Source of the DNA: Neodiprion pinetum
Lineage: Eukaryota; Arthropoda; Insecta; Hymenoptera; Diprionidae
Direction: 5' to 3'
Length of the DNA stretch: 64,000 nucleotides
NCBI RefSeq assembly: GCF_021155775.2
Contig: NC_060236.1
Coordinates: 20,200,519 to 20,264,518 of the forward strand
The notes beneath the pieces are model-generated. The model did not search any database and was not told the DNA's origin. It saw only the letters and a list, made by a program, of their open reading frames with translations. This document shows positions 46,601 through 56,559 of this stretch, in pieces (within the stretch, counting starts at the first letter, position 1; every line of letters starts with the position of its first letter). The position numbers and the translations under genes are program-made.

Positions 46601-48440
46601 GAAGGAAAAAGCAACTGCTGAAAAATGTCGAAAACACGAGTTTTCGTTTTTGGGCTGTAACTTTTCACACAAAGATCGCAGCGAATTGGGACCGCGCTTA
46701 ATCGATTTCTCTCGCAAAATTACGTCGAAACAGTGCCACAACGAATTTATTCCAGCACTTTTCAGAATCGCAAAAATTTTCGCCAAAAATGCAAAGGGGT
46801 TAGCCTTACTTTTTCTTCATTTTCGGAGCCAAAAATTTTGGGTCTTAGTTCGATTTGTGTGACCTTTACCTGACCAATTGGACCCTCAGGAACTCAGAAA
46901 ATGCAGCGAAAATAGGGTGGGACCAACAGGAGAGAAATGGCGAAGGAAAAAGCAACTGCTGAAAAATGTCGAAAACACGAGTTTTCGTTTTTGGGCTGTA
47001 ACTTTTCATACAAAGATCGCAGCGAATTGGGACCGCGCTTAATCGATTTCTCTCGCAAAATTACGTCGAAACAGTGCCACAACGAATTTATTCCAGCACT
47101 TTTCAGAATCGCAAAAATTTTCGCCAAAAATGCAAAGGGGTTAGCCTTACTTTTTCTTCATTTTCGGAGCCAAAAATTTTGGGTCTCAGTTCGATTTGTG
47201 TGACCTTTACCTGACCAATTGGACCCTCAGGAACTCAGAAAATGCAGCGAAAATAGGGTGGGACCAACAGGAGAGAAATGGCGAAGGAAAAAGCAACTGC
47301 TGAAAAATGTCGAAAACACGAGTTTTCGTTTTTGGGCTGTAACTTTTCACACAAAGATCGCAGCGAATTGAGACCGCGCTTAATCGATTTCTCTCGCAAA
47401 ATTACGTCGAAACAGTGCCACAACGAATTTATTCCAGCACTTTTCAGAATCGCAAAAATTTTCGTCAAAAATGCAAAGCCTTACTTTTTCTTCATTTTCG
47501 GAGTCGAAAATTTTTGGTCTCAGATTCGATTTCTATGACCCTTACCTGACCAATTGGACCCTCAGGAACTCAGAAGATGCAGCGAAAAGAGGGTGGGACC
47601 AACAGGAGAGAAATGGCGAAGGAAAAAGCAACTGTTGAAAAATCTCGAAAACACGAGTTTTCGTTTTTGGGCTGTAACTTTTCATACAAAGATCGCAGCG
47701 AATTGGGACCGCGCTTAATCGATTTCTCTCGCAAAATTACGTCGAAACAGTGCCACAACGAATTTATTCCAGCACTTTTCAGAATCGCAAAAATTTTCGC
47801 CAAAAATGCAAAGGGGTTAGCCTTACTTTTTCTTCATTTTCGGAGCCAAAAATTTTGGGTCTCAGTTCGATTTGTGTGACCCTTACCTGACCAATTGGAC
47901 CCTCAGGAACTCAGAAAATGCAGCGAAAATAAGGTGGGACCAACAGGAGAGAAATGGCGAAGGAAAAAGCAACTGCTGAAAAATGTCGAAAACACGAGTT
48001 TTCGTTTTTGGGCTGTAACTTTTCATACAAAGATCGCAGCGAATTGGGACCGCGCTTAATCAATTTCTCTCGCAAAATTACGTCGAAACAGTGCCACAAC
48101 GAATTTATTCCAGCACTTTTCAGAATCGCAAAAATTTTCGTCAAAAATGCAAAGCCTTACTTTTTCTTCATTTTCGGAGTCGAAAATTTTTGGTCTTAGA
48201 TTCGATTTGTACGACCCTTACCTGACCAATTGGACCCTCAGGAACTCAGAAAATGCAGCGAAAAGAGGGTGGGACCTACAGGAGAGAAATGGCGAAGGAA
48301 AAAGCAACTGCTGAAAAATGTCGAAAACACGAGTTTTCGTTTTTGGGCTGTAACTTTTCATACAAAGATCGCAGCGTATTGGGACTGCGCCTAATCGATT
48401 TCTCTCGCAAAATTACGTCGGAATAGTGCATGAAAGAATT
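37640..48440. repeat. Satellite array, about 341-bp monomer, about 31.5 copies
   Basis: Head-to-tail monomers of 341-342 bases with a 335-base variant that lacks GGGGTTA after ATGCAAA. The 335 variant recurs at monomer starts near 40094, 41111, 43153, 45194 and 47235. The last four are spaced 2041-2042 bases, that is six monomers, which indicates higher-order repeat structure. Each monomer carries the 16-base dyad GAAAACACGAGTTTTC and an AAAATTTT palindrome. Open frames of 77 residues (- strand) and 76-100 residues (+ strand) recur in nearly every unit as a result of homogenisation. The first and last monomers are the most diverged, as is usual at array edges. Array ends are GGTCTCAGATTCG (left) and GTCGGAATAGTGCATGAAAG (right). 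Confidence 0.95.
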
Positions 48441-48459
48441 TATTCAAATAGAATAGAGA

Positions 48460-48660
48460 AAATGGTAGGGTAGAGTAGGGTAGGGTAGGTTGCGGTAGAT
48501 TAGGGTAGGGCAGGGGAGGGTAGGGAAGGGCCCCACCACCCCACTCGCATACTACCCCAACACCTCACCACCTCACCACCCCATCATCCCAACATCCAAA
48601 CACCTCAACACCCCACTACCCTAACACCCCACTGCCCCATCACTCCAGACTACCTCACCA
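48460..48660. repeat. TAGGG-like G-rich run switching to CCACCC/ACCCC run
   Basis: About 65 bases of degenerate TAGGG/GTAGGG repeats (48466-48530) meet, at GGGAAGGGCCCC (48523-48534), about 125 bases of CACCACCCCA/AACACC repeats. The strand bias reverses at one point. It could form G-quadruplexes on opposite strands or a loose hairpin. It is telomere-like in texture only. Confidence 0.7.
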
Positions 48661-49995
48661 CCTTCAATCACCTGAGACGACCTCCGTCCTTCTCGTCCTC
48701 TTCGTCCTCCTCCTCCTTTCCCTCCTCCTCTCTATCCTCAGTCTCATTCTCGACCACCTTCGTTTACCTCCTGTCACCGCCAACTACCTCCAATCACCGC
48801 CAACTACCTCCAACGACCTTCAACCAGCTTAAATCACCTTCTGCTATCTCCTACTACTGTCAACCATCTCTATCCTCCTTGTCCACCTCGTCCTTCTCGT
48901 TTTTCTCGTCCTCCCGCACCTTCTCGTCCGCCTCGTCCACTCCTTGTATTCGAGTTTGATCAGGTAGCGGAAGTAGGATATCCAAAATATTGTGTAAGAA
49001 TTAATATAATTTTTACGTCGACACATTTTACCAAGAAGAATCAAAGAAAATTATGAAAAATTACAGAATTTTCATTAGCGCATTGATCGGTACTGAATTA
49101 GGGCTTGCGCGAAAAATGAATTGAAATAATTCATTGTAAACATGACAAGTTTGAAAGTTCTGAATAAAATATAATTACAATTGCTATTATACATCATAAA
49201 AATATTATACTCACTGGGAACAAATACTCGTCCTCCTTGTCCATCTTGTTCTCCTCGTCTTCCTCGTCGTCCACCTCGATCACCCGCAACCACCCCTGAT
49301 CACCTCCGACCACCTCCAACCAACGCCAACCACCTCCAGCGACCACCGATAACCACCTCGGATTATACCTGGAATAGTAATAAATATTTACAATATAAGA
49401 AGACTTTAAGAATATTGTGTAAGGATTAATATAATTAATCAATTACCTAATAATATAATAAATTTTATTAGTGCATTTATAGCTACTGAATTTGTGCTTA
49501 CGAGAAAAATGAATTGAAATAATTTATTGTAAACATGACAAGTTTGAAAAATTCTAGATGAAATATAATTACAATTGCCAATAAATATTATGTAAATTTT
49601 AACCTCACCGAGCACAAATCCTCGTCCTCCTCGTCCACCTTGTTCTCCTCGTCTTCCTCCTCCTCCTCCTCATCCACCTCCGACCACCGATTACCACCTC
49701 GGTACTAATAAATATACCTCGAATACTAATAAATAATTTCAATATTAGAACACATCAAAACTATTGTGTAAGGATTAATATAATTTCTTTATTGACACAT
49801 TTTACCATGAAGATTATGAGAAAATTAAAAAAAATTATAGAAATTTCACTAGCGCATTGATAGCTACCGAATTTGTGTTACGCGAAACATGAATTGAAAT
49901 ACTTCATTGTAAACAAGACAAGTTTAAACAATTTTAGACAAAATAGAATTAAAATTGCCATTAAATACTGTTAAAATGTTATACACACCGTGCAC
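48660..49995. repeat. About 390-bp tandem repeat, three diverged copies, with CTCGTCC tracts
   Basis: The block GAATTGAAATA-TTCATTGTAAACA-GACAAGTTT recurs near 49121, 49514 and 49896. Each copy is preceded or followed by a pyrimidine tract of CTCGTCCTCC/CACCTC type (48680-48950, 49227-49370, 49620-49710). The copies are clearly diverged, so they are older than the satellite monomers. Frames through the tracts are low-complexity. Confidence 0.75.
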
Positions 49996-51009
49996 AAATA
50001 GTAACATAGGTTTTTGTTATTGTTTTACACGAAAATAGTTGATTATAATCATCGATTTTGTACTATCAGGGTATACAAATGATTAAAAACTGAAAGCAAT
50101 CAATAATTATATAGCGAAATATTTAAGTAACACCAAAAAAAGGTCAATAATAAACTCAGATAATGGAGAAAAAATATCTTTCACGTCGGTTCAAAGTGGA
50201 AACCAGGTTCTTCAAATGCTGCCATATGAAAGACCGTGAAAAGTACACATATTATTTTTGTTTTAAATCAATCAAATACGATAATTCTTAAGCGAAACGT
50301 TGATCGTCGGTTACTTTTTTTCTAATGGGAGATATCTAACGAAGCTTTTTAAAATTTTGACTGTATTTTAACTCACATTTGGACAGTACCAGAAAAATTG
50401 GCTTATCATCAATTGTCGCAAAATGGCGGAGTTATTAGCTGACCATTGAAGCGCTTTGCCATTGGAATCTCGAATTGGCAGGAAAGTCGGAGTGCGTAAT
50501 TTTTAGCTAAAATGGAAACACTAAAATTACTTTGAATTGACATATATTTTCATCATCGATGAACGAAAAAACTCAGAAACAAACGTTAAGTCACATTCAT
50601 TTCCGTTCAGAATTTTCTTAGTACAAATTGTTACTTTCTACGTTTGAGCTCGACGATTAATATGATATCACGGTTTTTTCGGTTATTTTGGTACGTCGAT
50701 AATAAAATAGTGTACGAATCGAAAATAACTAGCTTTAAAACCCTTGCTCGCTAAAGCTCGCTCGAGGTCGGATGCCTAGTGTAACTGGTTTTTGTGCTCG
50801 TGCGCTCACTCACTACTTGACAGTGTTTTACCATATGCCATAGTTGTAGAGGAGACTGGGGCACGATGGACTTCCCAAAAAATTCTGGTATTTGCTTCAC
50901 AATATACAGAATGAACAATGTCTTTGTGCATGTGACGCAAACCGAATCTGCCCGTAAGATTTTTCCTATACAATAATGTTACAAATCACGTTTACACATG
51001 CATGTAAGT
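49996..51009. other. Inner AT-rich spacer with a relic of arm sequence
   Basis: Mostly unique AT-rich DNA. At about 50400-50530, TTATTAGCTGACC, ATTGAAGCGC and GTGCGTA resemble, in direct order, the left arm at 36640-36760 (GTTATCAGCTGACC, ATCGAAGCGC, GTGCGCA). This suggests a third, old copy of the arm without the intervening bases. Confidence 0.4.
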
Positions 51010-51299
51010 ATCACGTATTGTTGTTTTATGATAACAAATTTCGTCGAAAAGTACCACAGAACAATCAGCTAAGTGCTAACAGATTTGAAACACGACGCCC
51101 AGCTATTTTAGCTCTAACTGAACGAGGTTATTGTCATGTATTCCTATTTATACTATGTCAACCACTCACCAATTGCATTTTATTGATCCTGGTCGTTCGG
51201 TCTTTTTTCCGATTCAAAATGTTATCTGAAGCATGCATATTGGTTTGATAGTACAAAACATGACGTTTTCATTAATCAAACTTGTAAACTTGAAAATTA

Positions 51300-52790
51300 G
51301 TCCTGAAAGTCAAAAGTCACCAGGTCAAGGACCTGGACAGCCAAAACCACGGAGCGCTTGTCCTGGAGGTCGAGATCCACCAAGCAGAGGACCTCGACAG
51401 CAAAATCTACAGAAAATTAGTCCTGAAGGTCGCAAGTCATCAGGTCAAAGACGTGGACAGCCAGACCTACGGATCGCTTGTCCTGAATGTCGTGTTTCAC
51501 CAGGTAGTGGATCAGGAGTGCAGGGACCACGGAGCGCAGAAACTACGCAGAGCTTGGTCAAAAGTCACCAGGTCAAGAACCTGGACAGCCAGAACTAGAG
51601 AGCGCTTATCCTGGATGTCGAGATCCACCAGGTCGAGGACCCGGAGAGCCAGAACTACGGAAAATTAGTCCGGAAGGTTAGAAGTTAATAGGTCATGGAC
51701 CGGGACAGCCAAAACTACAGAGTGCTTGTCCTGGAAGTCGAGTTTCACCAGATAGCGGACCTCAAGCGCAGAAACCACGCAGCGCTTGGTCAAAAGTCAC
51801 CATATCAAGAACCTGGACAGCCAGAACTACGGAACGCTTTTCCTGGATGTCAAGATCCACCAGGTGGAGAAACTGAACAGTCAGAACTACCGAAAATTAG
51901 TTCTGACGCTCAAAAGTCACCAGGTCAGGGACCTGGACAGCCAGAACTACGGAGCGCCTGTCCTGGAAGTCGAGTTTTACCAGGTAGCTCACCTGGAGCG
52001 TAGGAACCACGGAGCGCTTGTCCTGGAAGTCGAGTTTCACCAGGTAGCTTACCTGGAGCGTAGGAACCACGGAGCGCTTGTCCTGGATGTCAAGATCCAC
52101 CAGGTGCCGAACTTGAACAGCCAGAACTACCAAAAATTAGATCTGAAGGTCAAAAGTCACCAGGTCAACGACGTGGACAGCCAGAACTACAAAGCGCTTG
52201 TCGTGGAAGTCACGTTCCACCAGTTAGCTTACCTGGAGCGTAGGAACCACGGAGCGCTTGTCCTGAAAGTCGAGTTTTACCAGGTACGTACCTGGAGCGC
52301 AGGAACCACGGAGCGCTTGTCCTGGATGTCAAGATCCTTCAGGTGGAGGACTTGAATAGCCAGAACTACCGAAAATTAGTTCTGAAGGTCAAAAGTCACA
52401 AGGTCAAGGACTTGGACAACCTGAACTACGGAGCGCTTGTCCTGGAAGTCGCGTTTCACCAGGTAGTGGATCTTGAGCGCAGAAACCACGCAGCTCTTGT
52501 CCTGGAAGTCAAGTTTCACCAGGTAGTGGATCTTGAGCGCAGAAACTACGGAACGCTTGTCCTGGAAGTCGAGTTTCACCAGGTAGTGGATATAGAGCGC
52601 AAGTACCATGGAGTGCTTATCCTGGAAGTCGAGTTTTACCGGGTAGCGTACCTTGAGCGCAGAAACTACGGAGCGCTTGTCCTGGAAATCAAGTTTACCA
52701 GGTAGCGGACCTGGAGTGTAGAAACTACGGAGCGCTTGTCCTGGAACTCAAGTTTCACCAGGAAGCGGACCCGGAGTACAGGAACCACGG
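51300..52790. repeat. 60-bp minisatellite, long version (right arm)
   Basis: About 25 units. Read on + the core is GGAGCGCTTGTCCTGGAAGT, then CGAGTTTCACCAGGTAG. Because the unit is 60 bases, frames stay open across units and read as a 20-residue repeat (RNHGALVLEVEFHQVAYLER). Some units carry variants (AAAAGTCACCAGGTCAAG, GATCCACCAGGTGGAG) that alternate, hinting at a longer period on the left side of the block. Coding is not supported. Confidence 0.92.
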
Positions 52791-53191
52791 AGGTAGAGAA
52801 CCCGTACCGCTCGAAATCTGCGGAGCGCGATTCTCTTACGTCCTCTCAACTGCGCGGTTGTTTCCAGACTGAGGAATTCGGCTAGCCGATTTTAGATTGA
52901 TGACGTCAAGAGAAAAAAAAAATTGGGTGACGTCACTTTCTGAACATCCAAACATCCAAACTTTGGTTTCGAACTTCAATACTATGTATGATGATGTATG
53001 ATGTGATGTATGATGATGTATGATAATGTATGATGTATGATGTATGATGTATGATGATATGATATAAGGTATAATGCTTTTAGTTTTCACATTTCATACA
53101 AGAAATACGCACTTTATCTTTGCAGCCGATTCCAGGTTCAAGCAGCCAGGCGCTTCGATAGTCAGCCGTTGACTCAAGATATATTCTTCGG

Positions 53192-53968
53192 TTAACGGGT
53201 CAGCTGATAACGCTGCTGTTCTGCGACAGTTGTATGATAAAAAATTTTTCCTCGTATATTTAGCTTGGAATCACTACACTGCGTTAAATACTGTCTTATA
53301 TACGGAGCATCCATTTCTTCTCGATCAAAATCAGCGCATCCGTGATGTATTATAGTTACTCTGAATTTGTTCTCATCCGAACACTTATCGAAAAACAATT
53401 CAGCTTCTCTACCCAACGTAGATACTTCACTTGCGACCAGCTGAAACAGCGCTTCAATCCTATGCCTACGAAAATTCAAGATCGAGAGAACAAATGAAAA
53501 GTTGTCGGAATAATTATGAATAATAATGTTACGGAATACATCGAGCGCGTGTCGAATAGAATCCTATTTCGAATGGAATAGTTGTTCTATTTTCATATTA
53601 TAGCCGTATTATTGTAGATAATCTAGTTTTTCTCCTGGAAAATTATAAAATTTATAGTATGCATCACGTATTAATCGTAAATGAATCATATAGGTATAGT
53701 AATATCGTACATGGACCACATTTACTTTTTGGTCGCTGCATCATTATTACATCTGATCTATTATTATTTCTAATCTATGTACACATTCTTCTCTCGGGAA
53801 CCTATACTCTAATTAAATCACTGTTTTGCTGCGAATTTTGGAAGAAATTTATTGTCATTATTAATTTCTTGTATCGCCGACAATTCGGTAAGTACACACA
53901 GGCTAAGTAGTGGCTTGGGCTCACCATTGCGAAGACTGTGTTATTCGGAAGGTGAATGCAGCCAGCAT
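53192..53968 (-). CDS. Small two-exon reading frame in the right arm, unknown product
   Basis: Exon 1 CDS is 53925-53968 (MLAAFTFRITQSSQ plus TG), donor GTGAGC. Exon 2 is 53192-53465, acceptor TTTTCGTAG. Both exon lengths (44 and 274) are identical to the left copy. Exon 2 products differ at three residues (K to E, Q to R, R to Q) and exon 1 at two (A to T, P to T). The acceptor changed from CAG to TAG, which keeps it functional. The frame, start and stop are intact in both copies, but the arms are similar enough that recent duplication or gene conversion could explain this without selection. Confidence 0.5.
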
Positions 53969-54116
53969 CGTGTCGAAATCGGTAACTCTCTGATGTTCTG
54001 CAATAAGCTCTCAACTCTACCGTTGGGACATCTCAGGGGGCGCAAGCGCACAACGATTTTCGATTGTCACACCAAAGCCCATTAGGGCAACAGTCTTTAT
54101 ATTCTTCAGTCAAGCG

Positions 54117-54440
54117 TAGAACCAACGGCACAGAAATTACAGAGGAAACCTCTTTCGTTTTTTGGCTGTAACTCTTGATCGGTTCCTCGCAGAGTATCCC
54201 GACTGCGCGCAATCGATTCCTTTCGCAAAATTAAAACGATATAGTACATCGAAGAATTCGATCCAGCATTATTCAAAATCGTAAAAATTTTTAGAAAAAA
54301 TCCAGACGGGTGAGATGTACTTTTTTTTTATCCAAATTTTTTTTTCCGTTACCGATTTGTATGGCCCTTTTCCAGACTATTCAGACCCGCAATGAAGTAA
54401 AAAAGGAACTGAGAGAAGCGTAGGGCCAAGCACTGAAAAA
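54117..54440 (+). repeat. Diverged satellite monomer abutting the right end of the element
   Basis: Contains recognisable satellite segments in order: ACCAAC, TTTCGTTTTTTGGCTGTAAC, CGCGCAATCGATTCC-TTCGCAAAAT, CCAGCA-TATTCAAAATCG, CAGACCCGCA and AGGGCCAAG. It is far more diverged than any array monomer and starts within a few bases of the element's right terminus. Confidence 0.7.
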
Positions 54441-54884
54441 ATAGGAAGAAAATATGAAAAGAAATTCGATTATTTGTTCATTTTAATTCAAGTTGTATAA
54501 AATAGTAACAATACAACATCGTACACAGTGAATCGTATCTGGCAGAGGTGCGTCGGGCTTGTACGCGAACCGCAACTGTAACCATACTTAGGTACAAACT
54601 ACGACTGTTACTATCTGATACAATATTTTTCATACTGTGCCTAAGATAGTGTAATTACGCTCCGTTTTTTTCTCATAGTAGTCTGATTTCTTGAGTAGTT
54701 TTCAATCATATTTTAGCATTTTATGATTCACTTTTATACTATTTGACAACTGGTCAAATTGCTATAAACTGACACTCGAACACTTGTACTAGAATTAAGG
54801 CATATCGAATAAACTGGAAATGTGTAGCTATGAATTTTTAATTTTTTTCCCCACCTATTTGAAATCCAATACCCAGATTCGACG

Positions 54885-55235
54885 TATTTCGAATGTAACT
54901 TTTGAGCCGTTGATCGCAGCCTATTGTGACTGCGCCCAGTCGATTCCTCTTGCGAAATCACGTCGATATAGCACACCAAACAATTTATTCCAGCACTTTT
55001 CAAAATGGCCAAAATTTTCGCCAAAAATACAAAGGGGTTAGCCTTACTATTTTATTGCGCAAAAAATTTTTCGTTTCAGATACGATTTGTATGACCCTTA
55101 CCTGACTAATCGGACCCGCAGAAACTTAGAAAATGCATTGAAAAGAGCGTGGGACCAACAGCAGAAAATTTACGAAGGAAATCTTTCGTTTCTTGACTGT
55201 AACTCTTGCACCGTTGATCGCAAAGTATTCCATAG
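54885..55235 (+). repeat. Second diverged satellite monomer
   Basis: TTTATTCCAGCACTTTTCAA, AAATTTTCGCCAAAAAT, AAAGGGGTTAGCCTTACT, GTATGACCCTTACCTGACTA and GTGGGACCAACAGCAG identify it. The unit runs slightly past one monomer. It is closer to the array consensus than the copy at 54117. Confidence 0.8.
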
Positions 55236-55760
55236 AGCTTATTTACAAGCCTCATAAGTAGATGTTCACTTGTTCTAGATATATGAAAACAATCCAACCC
55301 ATAAATCCCACTATTCCAAAACCATAATACATGTAATGCATTGAAATGAATTAACTATTCATAATTTCACGATCATTGTTTATTGTTTAGGAGAAAGGCC
55401 CTGAACACACTGCAATATTTTCGGTATGGCCTATGCGGTTAGGCTAGATTTACATGGGCGTTAAATTGACGTACAGCGTCACGTTGTGGACGGCAAAAAG
55501 ACGCTCATGATAATGCATCCTCTAGCATTCTTCTTCTCGCTAAAATAGATATGACGTATTTTCATATGAGTTTATAGACGACCGTGTCCGTTTTACGTGG
55601 CGTTCAACGAGTGGTTAATACACTTGTAAACACGTCACATACATACAAAATTTTTGTAATTGTGCTTTATAAGACGAATTTCATAATATACTAACACCAA
55701 GCACACGAAAACAAAACAAATTCTAACTTACAGGTGATGAGAGAAATTAAAGACAATGTA

Positions 55761-55838
55761 GTCAGGGCGGCTAGGTGGTCTAGTGGAGTAAGGCTCCGGC
55801 ACCGATCTTTAGACACCAGATTCGATTCCTCCGTCGTT
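55761..55838 (+). repeat. tRNA-like sequence, probable SINE head
   Basis: GTGGTCTAGTGGAGTAAGG resembles a pol III A box and GATTCGATTCC (55829 region) a B box, about 40 bases apart. The T-arm stem does not pair properly, so it is not a functional tRNA. AT-rich sequence follows. The SINE family is not identified. Confidence 0.4.
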
Positions 55839-56559
55839 AATTTTTCAAATCACCAAAAATTTTCGAATTTGCATCCTCGCTCATGATAATGGATACCGTC
55901 GCAACGGCAAAATGCCGCGAGTTACGCAGTTGAGCCAGTGGTTCTTAGTTGCGTTTTTGTCCTAAGAATTGACAACTCTAGGATTGCTAATTTAGTGTGA
56001 ACACACGGAGAAAACGAAGAATCGAGAAGGAAATTGAATGAAACGGTAGCAGTTTTTCGAGGTAAGAAAATAATCTGATTCATTCTTATCAACCTACAAT
56101 TGGGCACTCGTGCATAATTAAGATATCTTCTTATACGTTTATTACCGCATAGTTCATACTGAAAATATTGCGGCGTATGCAGGTCCTTGCTTCTGAACAA
56201 TAAACAATAACAAAAAAGATATCAGTACTTGATTGATTTCAATGCATTATATTGAAACGTGCGCGGTTTTCTTGAGGAGTCTACCTATAAGAAAACTTCG
56301 TTATTGTGAAGTTCTTTTCCCTTAACCCCTGAATTTATTTATTTAGGTAAATATGGATAATATAAAGGACCCCCTCTGATGGGCAAAAGGAAAGGTCGGT
56401 CTTTCCGACCCAAAATCACCCTGAATCAATTAGCTATACGGACTTAGGTGATACCAAAGCCGCCTTGGTTTATGAACAAGCACCTTCTTCTTATGCTCCC
56501 TTGCGTAAGACAAGAGGTGTGTCGCTTTTGCTACCGATCAGAGACAAGAGAGTGAGGTG

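Larger units (their letters stand above)
35741..54113. mobile_element. Giant foldback-like element with satellite core
   Basis: Sequence reading inward from TTGACCGAAGAATATAAAGA (35741) is mirrored by sequence reading inward on the other strand from 54113 (TTGACTGAAGAATATAAAGA). Arm homology continues for 1.9 kb on the left (to about 37645) and 3.1 kb on the right (from about 51010). The order in both arms is: end sequence, small gene exon 1, intron, exon 2, CAT microsatellite, 60-bp minisatellite, inner unique segment. The centre holds a satellite array (37640-48440), TAGGG-like and CCACCC repeats, a 390-bp tandem repeat and about 1 kb of AT-rich DNA. No transposase was seen, and no target duplication is evident. 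The layout recalls Foldback/Galileo elements, whose long arms contain tandem repeats. An inverted segmental duplication around a satellite is the alternative. Confidence 0.7.
51010..54113 (-). repeat. Right inverted arm of the giant element
   Basis: Mirror of 35741-37645. Its extra 1.2 kb is almost entirely additional 60-bp minisatellite units. Small substitutions but few indels separate the arms in the gene region. Confidence 0.88.

Noticed and set aside
37703..48199. Dozens of 61-100 residue frames in the satellite on both strands
   Set aside because: They overlap each other on both strands, repeat once per monomer and resemble no protein family. Homogenisation of a non-coding unit explains them.
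37640..48440. CRISPR array
   Set aside because: Repeats are 335-342 bases, contiguous, with no spacers, in a eukaryotic genome with introns.
48466..48530. True telomere
   Set aside because: TAGGG units are degenerate, the tract is only about 65 bases and genes lie on both sides of the region.
51786..52705. 120-189 residue frames with a 20-residue repeat
   Set aside because: The 60-base unit keeps any frame in register. Stops occur in some units, the left arm has too few units for such a protein, and no start or splice context is seen.
55761..55838. Functional tRNA gene
   Set aside because: The T-stem does not pair and the acceptor stem is poor, so it is treated as a SINE-like remnant.
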